From PALSA-911 sp963743035 (GTDB lineage: Bacteria > Pseudomonadota > Alphaproteobacteria > Acetobacterales > Acetobacteraceae), in the NCBI GenBank assembly GCA_963743035.1, contig CAVUOB010000001.1, positions 1-64,000 on the forward strand: a DNA stretch of 64,000 nt. Reading direction: 5' to 3'. The position numbers and the translations under genes were made by a program. The notes beneath the pieces were generated by a model. The model made no database searches, was not told where the DNA came from, and worked only from the letters and a program-made list of their open reading frames with translations. The stretch's first letter is position 1. The number at the start of each line of letters is the position of its first letter. Positions 16,610 to 23,896 of this stretch are shown piece by piece.

Positions 16610-18016
16610 ATGTCATTGAGCCGGGAGTTCGCGGGTTTTGTTGCCGATCTGACATTCGAGGACCTGCCGGCGGAGGTCGTGGACCGGGCCAAGGGCGTCA
16701 CGCTGCAGGCCCTGACCTCCGCGCTGGTGGCGCATGACATGGCGGCGAGCCGGCAGGCGCTGGTGCTGATGCGCGAGGAGGAGGCGGGCGGCGGCGGCGT
16801 TGCAAGCGTCCTCTGCAATGGCAGCAAGCTCACCAAGGGCGGGGCCGCCTTCGTGAATGCCGAGATGATCTTCGCGGGCGGCAAATGGGATACGTTCCGC
16901 ATGCTGACCCATCCCGGCATCGCGATCCTGCCGGCAGCGCTGGCGGCAGCGGAACTCACCTCCTGTTCCGGCCGCCTGTTTCTCACCGCCATCTCCGCCG
17001 CCTATGAGGTGATGGAGCGCATGGCAGCCGAATTCATCCCCACCGTGATGTCGCGCGGCTTCCACGCCGGGCCGGTATTCGGCATTTTCGGCGCCGCCGT
17101 CGCGGCCGCCAAGATCCACGGCCTGGACCAGGACCAGGTCAATGCCGCCATCGCCCAATGCGTCAATCTGGCCGCCGGAAACCTCGAAGGCATCCGCAGC
17201 GGCGGCCGTTCCCTGCGGGAGGGAGGTGCGGTCCGCAATGCGTTGCTCGCGGTCGCATTGGCGCGGCAGGGCATTCCCGGCGGCGAAACCACCCTCGAGG
17301 GCGATGCCGGGTTCTATCACGCCTATGCCGGCAACAATCTGGGCACGCTGCGCTACAGCTTTACCGGCCGCACCCGCACCGATATCGGCGGGATCACCGA
17401 AAACCTGGGCCGGGACTGGATGTTTCTGGAGACCCTGTACCGCATCTACTCTACCGCCGGCTACAACATCGCCCATGTCGACGTGACGGCGAGGATCTGC
17501 GAGGAACACGGCCTCACCTACGCGGACATCGACCGTATCGAGGCCGTTGTTAACTGGTTCGAGACGGAGTACCCGAGCCCTGCCTTCCCGCTGCCCGACC
17601 GAGATGGGCCCGGCAGCGACGGCGGCCCGCGGGTCGGCAGCACGCAGTATTTCTCAGCCTATGGCGCGGTCACGCGCGGCTATCCGCTGCTGCGCGGTGC
17701 TCAGCCGGGGCCCGGGGAAACCGATCCGCCGGAAGTGCTGGACCTCATGCAGCGGGTCACGCTGATCCCGATGGTCCGCCGAACGCTGTTCGGCCCGCGG
17801 GTGACCGTGTTCACCAAGGATGGCCGCAGCTTCACCCGGGAAGGCACCGGGCGCGAGTTCATCTGGGATTTCGAGGAGGAGGCGAGGCGGGTTCAGCCGA
17901 TCGCCCCCGGCCTCGCGATCCCGCCGGCGCAATTCGCCGACCTCATCGATGCATGCCGCAACCTCGAGCGCATCGACGGCGCAGCGCAGAGGCTGATTGC
18001 GCTGACGATCCCGTAG
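16610..18016 (+). CDS. MmgE/PrpD family protein (second copy)
   Basis: 468 residues, start chosen at the ATG after GAAGGGAAG. Family landmarks are FEDLPAEVVDRAKGVTLQAL, FVNAEMIFAGGKWDTFRMLTHPG (split blocks; the usual ALDYDD motif is replaced here), GFHAGPVFGIFGAAVAAAKI and GYNIAHVDVTARICEEHGL. The departure from the canonical HALDYDD motif suggests a substrate or activity different from the 12.4-13.7 kb paralogue. It is divergent from the aldo/keto reductase and convergent with pgm. Substrate not assignable. Confidence 0.8.
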   Translation: MSLSREFAGFVADLTFEDLPAEVVDRAKGVTLQALTSALVAHDMAASRQALVLMREEEAGGGGVASVLCNGSKLTKGGAAFVNAEMIFAGGKWDTFRMLTHPGIAILPAALAAAELTSCSGRLFLTAISAAYEVMERMAAEFIPTVMSRGFHAGPVFGIFGAAVAAAKIHGLDQDQVNAAIAQCVNLAAGNLEGIRSGGRSLREGGAVRNALLAVALARQGIPGGETTLEGDAGFYHAYAGNNLGTLRYSFTGRTRTDIGGITENLGRDWMFLETLYRIYSTAGYNIAHVDVTARICEEHGLTYADIDRIEAVVNWFETEYPSPAFPLPDRDGPGSDGGPRVGSTQYFSAYGAVTRGYPLLRGAQPGPGETDPPEVLDLMQRVTLIPMVRRTLFGPRVTVFTKDGRSFTREGTGREFIWDFEEEARRVQPIAPGLAIPPAQFADLIDACRNLERIDGAAQRLIALTIP

Positions 18017-18024
18017 CCGGCGGC

Positions 18025-19680
18025 CTACGAGGCCGGTTGCATCTCCAGCGCCGTGTTCACGATGCGCCGCGCCTCCCCGACGATCTGGTCCAGATGCGCC
18101 TGATCCCGGAAGCTTTCGGCATAGATCTTGTATAAGTTTTCGGTACCCGACGGGCGCGCCGCGAACCAGCCGGAATCAGTGACGACCTTCAGGCCACCGA
18201 TCGGCGCGCCATTGCCCGGCGCGCGTGTCAGCTTGGCGGTGATCGTCTCGCCCGCGAGCGTCGCGTCGGTCACCGCGTCGGCGGAAAGCCGTCCGAGCCG
18301 TGCTTTCTGTTCGGCGCTCGCCGGCGCGTCGATGCGGGTGTATAGCGGCGTGCCGAACGTCTCGGTCAGGTCGCGATAATGCTCGCCTGGGTCCCGGCCG
18401 GTGCGCGCGGTGATCTCGGCGGCCAGCAGATCCATGATCGGCCCGTCCTTGTCGGTGGTCCACACGCTGCCGTCCTGGCGCAGGAAGCTGGCACCGGCAC
18501 TTTCCTCGCCGCCGAAGCAGCAGGATCCGTCGAACAGCCCTGGCGCGAACCATTTGAAGCCAACCGGCACTTCCGACAACCGGCGTCCGAGGCTCTGCAC
18601 CACGCGGTCGATCAGGCTGCTGCTGACCAGGGTCTTGCCGACAACGGCGTCCGCCTGCCAATGCGGGCGGTGGGTCAGCAGATAGCGGATGGCCACCGCC
18701 AGATAATGGTTGGGGTTCATCAGCCCCATGGACGGCGTGACGATGCCGTGGCGGTCGGCATCGGGATCATTGGCGAAGGCCAGCCGATACGCGTGCCGCA
18801 GGCCGAGCAGCCCCGCCATCGCATAGGGGCTGGAGCAATCCATGCGGATCTTGCCGTCATGATCCACCGGCATGAACGCGAAGCTGGGATCCAGGCGCGG
18901 GTTCACGACCGTGATGTCCAGCCCGTAGCGCTCCTGGATCGGCTGCCAGTACGGCAAGGACGCCCCGCCCAGCGGATCGACCGCAAGATGCAGGCCGGCG
19001 CCGCGGATCGCCGCCATGTCGATGACGGCCTCGAGATCGTCGACATAGGGATGGATGAAATCCTGCTGAAGCGTCGTCTCCGCCTGCATCGCCTGGGCCA
19101 GGGACACGCGCCGGACGTCCCGGCCGACGCCGCGCAGCAGTTCGTTCGCGCGGTCCTGCACCCAGCGCGTCACGTCCGTGTCCGCCGGCCCGCCGTCGGG
19201 GCCGTTATATTTGAAACCGCCATCCTCCGGCGGATTGTGCGACGGGGTGATGACGATCCCGTCCCCCAGCCGGTCGCGCCGGGCGCGGTTGTGCCCGAGA
19301 ATGGCATGGGAGATCACCGGGGTCGGGGTCACCCCGTTGCCCGGCTGGATGATCACCGTCACATCATTCGCGGCCAGCACCTCCAGCGCGGTCTGCTGCG
19401 CGGGGGCGGACAGCGCGTGGGTGTCCTTGCCCAGGAACAGCGGACCGTCGATGCCCCGGCTGCGCCGGTAGTCGCAAATCGCCTGGGTGATGCAGAGGAT
19501 ATGGCTTTCCGTGAAGGAGACGGAGAACGACGAACCGCGATGCCCGCTGGTCCCGAAGCTTACGCGCTGGCCGGGCTCGGCCGGATCGGGCCGGCCTTCG
19601 TAATACGCGCGCTCCAACGCGGCGAGATCGACCCGCAGTTCCGGAGGGGCTGGTTTACCCGCGAGCGGGGATATGGCCAT
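18025..19680 (-). CDS. pgm: Phosphoglucomutase, alpha-D-glucose phosphate-specific
   Basis: Interconverts glucose-1-phosphate and glucose-6-phosphate, linking sugar catabolism to nucleotide-sugar and polysaccharide synthesis. The 551-residue protein is close to the usual 546. Motifs are VSFGTSGHRGSS near residue 41, the phosphoserine loop VITPSHNPPEDGGFKYNGPD, the metal loop FANDPDADRHGIV, the sugar loop FGGEESAGASFL and the phosphate-binding end WFAARPSGTENLYKIYAES. The ATG at 19680 has a GAGGAG site; the frame continues open upstream over other genes and that part is not coding. Confidence 0.96.
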   Translation of the reverse strand: MAISPLAGKPAPPELRVDLAALERAYYEGRPDPAEPGQRVSFGTSGHRGSSFSVSFTESHILCITQAICDYRRSRGIDGPLFLGKDTHALSAPAQQTALEVLAANDVTVIIQPGNGVTPTPVISHAILGHNRARRDRLGDGIVITPSHNPPEDGGFKYNGPDGGPADTDVTRWVQDRANELLRGVGRDVRRVSLAQAMQAETTLQQDFIHPYVDDLEAVIDMAAIRGAGLHLAVDPLGGASLPYWQPIQERYGLDITVVNPRLDPSFAFMPVDHDGKIRMDCSSPYAMAGLLGLRHAYRLAFANDPDADRHGIVTPSMGLMNPNHYLAVAIRYLLTHRPHWQADAVVGKTLVSSSLIDRVVQSLGRRLSEVPVGFKWFAPGLFDGSCCFGGEESAGASFLRQDGSVWTTDKDGPIMDLLAAEITARTGRDPGEHYRDLTETFGTPLYTRIDAPASAEQKARLGRLSADAVTDATLAGETITAKLTRAPGNGAPIGGLKVVTDSGWFAARPSGTENLYKIYAESFRDQAHLDQIVGEARRIVNTALEMQPAS

Positions 19681-19833
19681 GGATCGGGCTCCTCGGTTTA
19701 CGATCCGCCCTATGCCACAGCCGGAGGTTGCGGGACAGAGGGAATGGCCTGGATCTGCGCCATCGCCGTCTTCCGGTGCTTTGCAACCTTCGCTGTCGCC
19801 ACGCGTTTCCCCTAAGCAAGCAAGGAGATCACG

Positions 19834-20064
19834 ATGTCGCGCGAACAGGTAAGAACGTCGCTCGAGGCAGCTCAGGATGTCGCCCGGGCGGTGGCGGATG
19901 GCGCTTCGCAGACGGCAAACCGGGCCGTGTCCGCGGCGCGTCAGGCCAGTGACGGCGTGACCGAATTCCGCGCCGTCATCCGCAGACAGCCGATCACCAT
20001 GGCCTTTGTGATGCTGGCGATGGGCTATCTGCTCGGATCGCATCTGACGCATGACCGGAACTGA
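19834..20064 (+). CDS. Small single-span membrane protein
   Basis: 76 residues beginning MSREQVRTSLEAAQDVARA after an AAGGAG site. The first 50 residues are an amphipathic alanine-rich helix region and residues 53-70 (PITMAFVMLAMGYLLG) one membrane span, ending in a short basic tail. The layout resembles DUF883/ElaB-type inner-membrane-anchored helical proteins, but the match is only in general form. Divergent from pgm. Function unknown. Confidence 0.65.
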   Translation: MSREQVRTSLEAAQDVARAVADGASQTANRAVSAARQASDGVTEFRAVIRRQPITMAFVMLAMGYLLGSHLTHDRN

Positions 20065-20128
20065 GGATCGTGTTGCCTGCGCCGGAACGTGGCCTCCCTT
20101 GGGAAGGGTTTTCAGATGGCAACCATTT

Positions 20129-20320
20129 ATGCCTTCAACGATCCGCGTACAGGCTGCTGGTAACACGGGCCGTCGAGCGGCCGAAGACAGGGCGGCGGCG
20201 CCGGACGGCGAAGATGAAGATCTGCGGGCCTTCGCCGGGATAACGTTTGCCCTGGCGCTTGGGATTGCCTTCTGGAGCCTGCTCGCTGCCGGTCTTTGGG
20301 TCCTCTTCCATCCGTTCTGA
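20129..20320 (+). CDS. Small membrane protein, uncertain start
   Basis: 63 residues from this ATG; the frame is open back to another ATG at 20051 that overlaps the preceding gene. The C-terminal part FAGITFALALGIAFWSLLAAG then WVLFHPF is a clear membrane span. A well-spaced GGAAGGG precedes a different ATG at 20116, whose frame gives only MATIYAFNDPRTGCW before a stop. So the start may have been displaced by a frameshift, or the 15-codon frame is a leader. Function unknown. Confidence 0.45.
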   Translation: MPSTIRVQAAGNTGRRAAEDRAAAPDGEDEDLRAFAGITFALALGIAFWSLLAAGLWVLFHPF

Positions 20321-20568
20321 GGCGCCCGCCGACGCCCGATGACCAGCACGGCCAGGGCGCCACCCCGAACGGCCCTGTCACAGCGGGTAGGCGGCCAGCA
20401 GGAATGGCATCAGTCCCCAGGAAACCCGGCGCATCGTCGCCGCTTCGAGGGTTGGGTCCGCGATCTTGGCGTCGGGCATTGTTTTTCCCCCGTTGTTGCC
20501 GGGTGGTTCTGTAATAGCCGCCGCGGAATGGTAGCGGTTTATCAAACTTTCGCGGCAATCCTGCGCCG

Positions 20569-21717
20569 ATGCTCATGCGACCCCGGTCACAGAAAGGCGC
20601 GCGCCTATGGGCCCGCGGCAGCGATCCTGCGTTCGATCCGGGGCGGGGCCGGCGCGGCTCCGCAATTGCCGGCTTGTCAGCCCTGGTCCGGGCAAGCGGC
20701 CTCCAATGCGTGTGCCTTCTTCTGCTGATCCTATCGGGGGATCCGAACGCGGCGCACAGCGATCCGGCGGGACAGGACATCCGCTCCCAGTTCCGCTCCC
20801 AGTACCGCCGTCCGGCCGGGGTCCCGTTCCCGGAAGACAACCCCTATTCCGAGGCCAAGACGGTGCTTGGGCGGCAGTTGTTCTTCGACCCGCGGCTTTC
20901 CGGCACCGGCTCCCATGCGTGCGCGAGCTGCCACAATCCGGCGCTTTCCTGGGGCGACGGATTGCCGCTCGCGATCGGTTGGAACGATACCATCCTGCCG
21001 CTTCGCTCGCCGACCCTGCTGAACGTCGCCTGGATCCCGACGCTGGGATGGGACGGCAAGTTCGAGGGTCTGGAGAGCGTTGCCTTCGCGCCGCTGCTGG
21101 CGCCGGCGAACATGCACCAGACGGAGCCGGAGCTGATCGACACGCTGCGGCGCGTCCCAGGCTACGTGGATCAATTCCAGGCGGCATTCGGCAGCGAAGG
21201 TATCGGCCGGCGCACCATCGAACTGGCCCTGGCCACTTTCGAACGCACGATCGTCTCCGGCACGGCGCCCTTCGATCGCTGGATCGAAGGGGACGAGGAT
21301 GCGATCCCCGAAGCGGCGAAGCGCGGCTTCGCGCTGTTCAACGGCAAGGCCGATTGCGCCCAGTGTCACACGGGCTGGAACTTCACCGAGGGCGCCTTCT
21401 ACGACATCGGCCTGGCGTCGGATGACGATATCGGCCGCGGCCGCGCCTTTCCCAACTCGGTCAAGCTGCGCCATGCCTTCAAGGTGCCGAGCCTGCGCGA
21501 TGTCGCCCGCCGCGCCCCCTATATGCATGACGGGTCTCTCCCAGACCTCGATGCCGTGATCGCCTTCTACGACCGCGGGGGCCGCGATCGACCAAGCCGA
21601 TCGGACCTCATTCACCCCCTCGGCCTCACCGCGCAGGAGCGGGGGGAACTGCGTGCCTTCCTGGAGACGCTGACACAGGATCCCGAGCCGTTCCCGGTTC
21701 CGACGCTTCCGCGCTGA
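20569..21717 (+). CDS. Di-haem cytochrome c peroxidase / MauG-like protein
   Basis: Periplasmic di-haem enzyme, 382 residues from the first ATG. Two haem c motifs are seen, CASCH at residues 118-122 and CAQCH at 263-267. Between them are LLNVAWIPTLGWDGKFEGLES and ELALATFERTIVSG, typical of the bacterial CCP/MauG family. The C-terminus has FKVPSLRDVARRAPYMHDGS, the usual distal region. A hydrophobic stretch around residues 44-56 is probably the signal peptide, and the true start may be internal. Upstream of a membrane protein and cupredoxin, so it is probably part of a periplasmic redox cluster. Peroxidase versus oxidative-modification role is undecided. Confidence 0.87.
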   Translation: MLMRPRSQKGARLWARGSDPAFDPGRGRRGSAIAGLSALVRASGLQCVCLLLLILSGDPNAAHSDPAGQDIRSQFRSQYRRPAGVPFPEDNPYSEAKTVLGRQLFFDPRLSGTGSHACASCHNPALSWGDGLPLAIGWNDTILPLRSPTLLNVAWIPTLGWDGKFEGLESVAFAPLLAPANMHQTEPELIDTLRRVPGYVDQFQAAFGSEGIGRRTIELALATFERTIVSGTAPFDRWIEGDEDAIPEAAKRGFALFNGKADCAQCHTGWNFTEGAFYDIGLASDDDIGRGRAFPNSVKLRHAFKVPSLRDVARRAPYMHDGSLPDLDAVIAFYDRGGRDRPSRSDLIHPLGLTAQERGELRAFLETLTQDPEPFPVPTLPR

Positions 21718-21973
21718 CGCGTCGCACCGGCGGAGAGAATTAACCGGCTGTCAACGATTACCGGGCGATGATCCTGCGGCGTCGCCGATCCAGACGGAGT
21801 CGCCCGGCCAGCGAGAGGCAAAGCACAGGTCAGACGAAACTCCTCCAGCATCCGGCATAAGCCAAATGAAGCGAAGTATTCAGGCCGTATATGCCGGCCT
21901 GAGCAGAACGGGCAAAGCAAGCATGGTCGTGACCGTTCCGAAGTCTGATGCCTCCTGCCGCCAGGGAAGCCTC

Positions 21974-22132
21974 CTAGATCATGGGAAATGACGCCGCCAG
22001 CAGGGTAGCGCCGGCGCATAACAGCGCGGTGCCAAATCGCAGCAGTGATTGCTGGCGCAGAACGTGCCGCTGTGCGGCAACCATCGTCCCTGCACCCAGG
22101 CAGGCGAGGATGACTCCGATCAAGATCAACAT
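21974..22132 (-). CDS. 52-residue hydrophobic membrane protein
   Basis: Starts MLILIGVILACLGAGTMVAA and continues with a basic loop and a second hydrophobic helix (LLRFGTALLCAGATLLAASF), ending MI. An AGGAG lies 6 bases upstream of the ATG. Two membrane helices linked by a short positively charged loop. It lies between the di-haem peroxidase and the multi-spanning membrane protein, on the opposite strand. No family recognised. Confidence 0.6.
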   Translation of the reverse strand: MLILIGVILACLGAGTMVAAQRHVLRQQSLLRFGTALLCAGATLLAASFPMI

Positions 22133-22272
22133 TTCGACTCCTGTTCATCATTAGTATCAATCGTGAATAATAAGACGAATTGCTGAACAAATGATAAACT
22201 GGTCCCGGCGCGAGCGATGCCTTCCCGGTCACGGAACGAAGCTGCCCGCACCCCGGTTCCGCTTGCAGGGCC

Positions 22273-23340
22273 GTGATGCGCATGCCTAGCCGCATGCTCA
22301 GACAAATCCTGGGCCGGTTAACGGCCCGCGGCGTGGTCGCCGCCTCGATCGCCATGCTGTCGCTTGCGGCGGAAGCGCATGTGAAATGGTTCGCGGCGTA
22401 CGATCTGAAGGCAGCGCCGCTGTCGCCCTCGGCCATATGGACCAGCGAGTTTGCACAATTGGCGCTGGTCGCGATGTTCACGCTCTGGGTAGCCAGCGTC
22501 GTCGAGACCACCCGTTTTGGGCGCGCGCTGCTCATCGGCCTGGACCTGCTGACGGAGCCATTGCGGCCTCGGTCCGACCAGTTTCTACGATGCTCCCTGG
22601 CGGTGTTCTTCACCGCCCTGTGGGCGCGCGGGGGCATCATATTGACCCCCGAGTTGATAACCGGCCGGCCAGCGGTGGAATGGCTGCAGATCGCCATTGC
22701 GGCAGGGCTGTTCTGGCGGCGCAGCATGATCCTCTCCGGCCTGGGGATCCTGGGACTGTACCTCTATGCGGTCGTTAGCTACGGATTGTTCCATCTGCTG
22801 GACTACCCGATATTCCTGGGCTTCGCGGCATACTGCATCCTGTGCGGGCTGCGGCGGGACGTGACGGGAATGCTGCCCCGGACTGTCATGCGGTGGAGCA
22901 TAGGCATCACGCTGATGTGGGCTTCGGTCGAGAAATGGGGCTATCCGGCCTGGACCTATCCCCTGCTGGATCAGCACCCGGACATCGCCGCGCGCTTCAG
23001 CTATCCGTTCTTCATGACCGCCGCCGGTATGGTGGAGTTCGGATTTGCCTTCGCCCTGATCTGGACTCCGCTGGTGCGGCGCGTTGCGGCGATGATGCTG
23101 TGCGCCATTTTCGTCAGCGCCATCTTCGATTTCGGCAAGATCGACGCCATCGGCCACCTGCCGATCATTGCCGCGCTGGTCGTCATCGCGCTCGAGCCGA
23201 GAGCACCGGCGCGTTATCCGCTTCCATCCCGGCTGCCCGTGTGTTTTGTGGCTGCCCTGGTCTTCTTCGTGGCCGCGTATTGCGCCGCCCATGCCGTATT
23301 GATGGGTGGAACGGGCGGCCTGTCCCAGCCCACCGGATGA
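22273..23340 (+). CDS. Multi-spanning membrane protein of unknown function
   Basis: 355 residues, mostly hydrophobic, with about 8 membrane helices. The start is GTG (or the ATG three bases later). Segments such as WSIGITLMWASVEKWGYPAW and FSYPFFMTAAGMVEFGFAFAL recall DoxX-like membrane proteins, in which a K-x-x-Y/P segment and a glutamate-rich helix recur, but the resemblance is loose. It is convergent with the cupredoxin gene, 45 bases apart. A membrane partner for the neighbouring periplasmic redox proteins is possible but not shown. Confidence 0.7.
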   Translation: MMRMPSRMLRQILGRLTARGVVAASIAMLSLAAEAHVKWFAAYDLKAAPLSPSAIWTSEFAQLALVAMFTLWVASVVETTRFGRALLIGLDLLTEPLRPRSDQFLRCSLAVFFTALWARGGIILTPELITGRPAVEWLQIAIAAGLFWRRSMILSGLGILGLYLYAVVSYGLFHLLDYPIFLGFAAYCILCGLRRDVTGMLPRTVMRWSIGITLMWASVEKWGYPAWTYPLLDQHPDIAARFSYPFFMTAAGMVEFGFAFALIWTPLVRRVAAMMLCAIFVSAIFDFGKIDAIGHLPIIAALVVIALEPRAPARYPLPSRLPVCFVAALVFFVAAYCAAHAVLMGGTGGLSQPTG

Positions 23341-23385
23341 TCGGTATCTGTGGCCCTTCGCAATCCCGGGCCGGTGCGAAGCGGT

Positions 23386-23766
23386 TCAGCGCACCGTCAC
23401 GTTCAGCCGCATCTTCGGGTGGATGCCGCACAGCACGACCCACTGTCCCTGTCCCGGGAACCGGATATCGACGGTGGCGCCAGGCAGTTGCTCGCCCGAA
23501 TCGAAATCGAAACTCGGGGATGCCACATAGGCGTGATGCATCAGCTGGCCGTCGTCGTTCAGGATATGCAGAACCTGGCCCTGCGCCAGTTCGACCGCGC
23601 CAGGCTGGAACGACCGGTTCTTCTGCGTGACGAGCATGCCGCCCCCGGCCATGTTCTGCATCGCGACCGCCCCCCCTGACAACAAAGTAACGGCGGTGAT
23701 GCATGCACCGATGCGACGGACATACCGTCGGAAACCGGAGCCTGTTCTGGTGGTGCGGGACCTCAT
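23386..23766 (-). CDS. Periplasmic cupredoxin (plastocyanin-like)
   Basis: 126-residue blue-copper-type protein. An N-terminal export signal (about residues 15-36) is followed by a small beta-barrel. The putative type 1 copper ligands are His77 or His78 in LMHHAYVASP, and Cys113, His116 and Met119 in WVVLCGIHPKMRL, with the expected C-x2-H-x2-M spacing. Such proteins are often annotated as methylamine utilisation proteins. It probably carries electrons in the periplasm; the nearby di-haem peroxidase is a plausible partner. Divergent from the GGDEF-EAL gene. Confidence 0.82.
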   Translation of the reverse strand: MRSRTTRTGSGFRRYVRRIGACITAVTLLSGGAVAMQNMAGGGMLVTQKNRSFQPGAVELAQGQVLHILNDDGQLMHHAYVASPSFDFDSGEQLPGATVDIRFPGQGQWVVLCGIHPKMRLNVTVR

Positions 23767-23896
23767 GCGCGCGCCTTTCTTCCTGACGGAGTCTCGGGAC
23801 GATATCCGCGAAGGGTTGCGAAGACGTTCACGCGGCCAATGGTTCCGGCCGGGCCCGTTATCCGTCCATTAACCGGGACCGGGCATATGAAGCGGG

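Noticed and set aside
19681..20349. N-terminal extension of phosphoglucomutase by about 220 residues
   Set aside because: It runs antisense to small plus-strand genes, has no domain, and the ATG at 19680 has a good ribosome site and the normal family start.
21881..21901. CAGGCCG / CGGCCTG hairpin as a terminator
   Set aside because: Seven-base stem with no T-run in either direction and no gene ending next to it; too weak to annotate.
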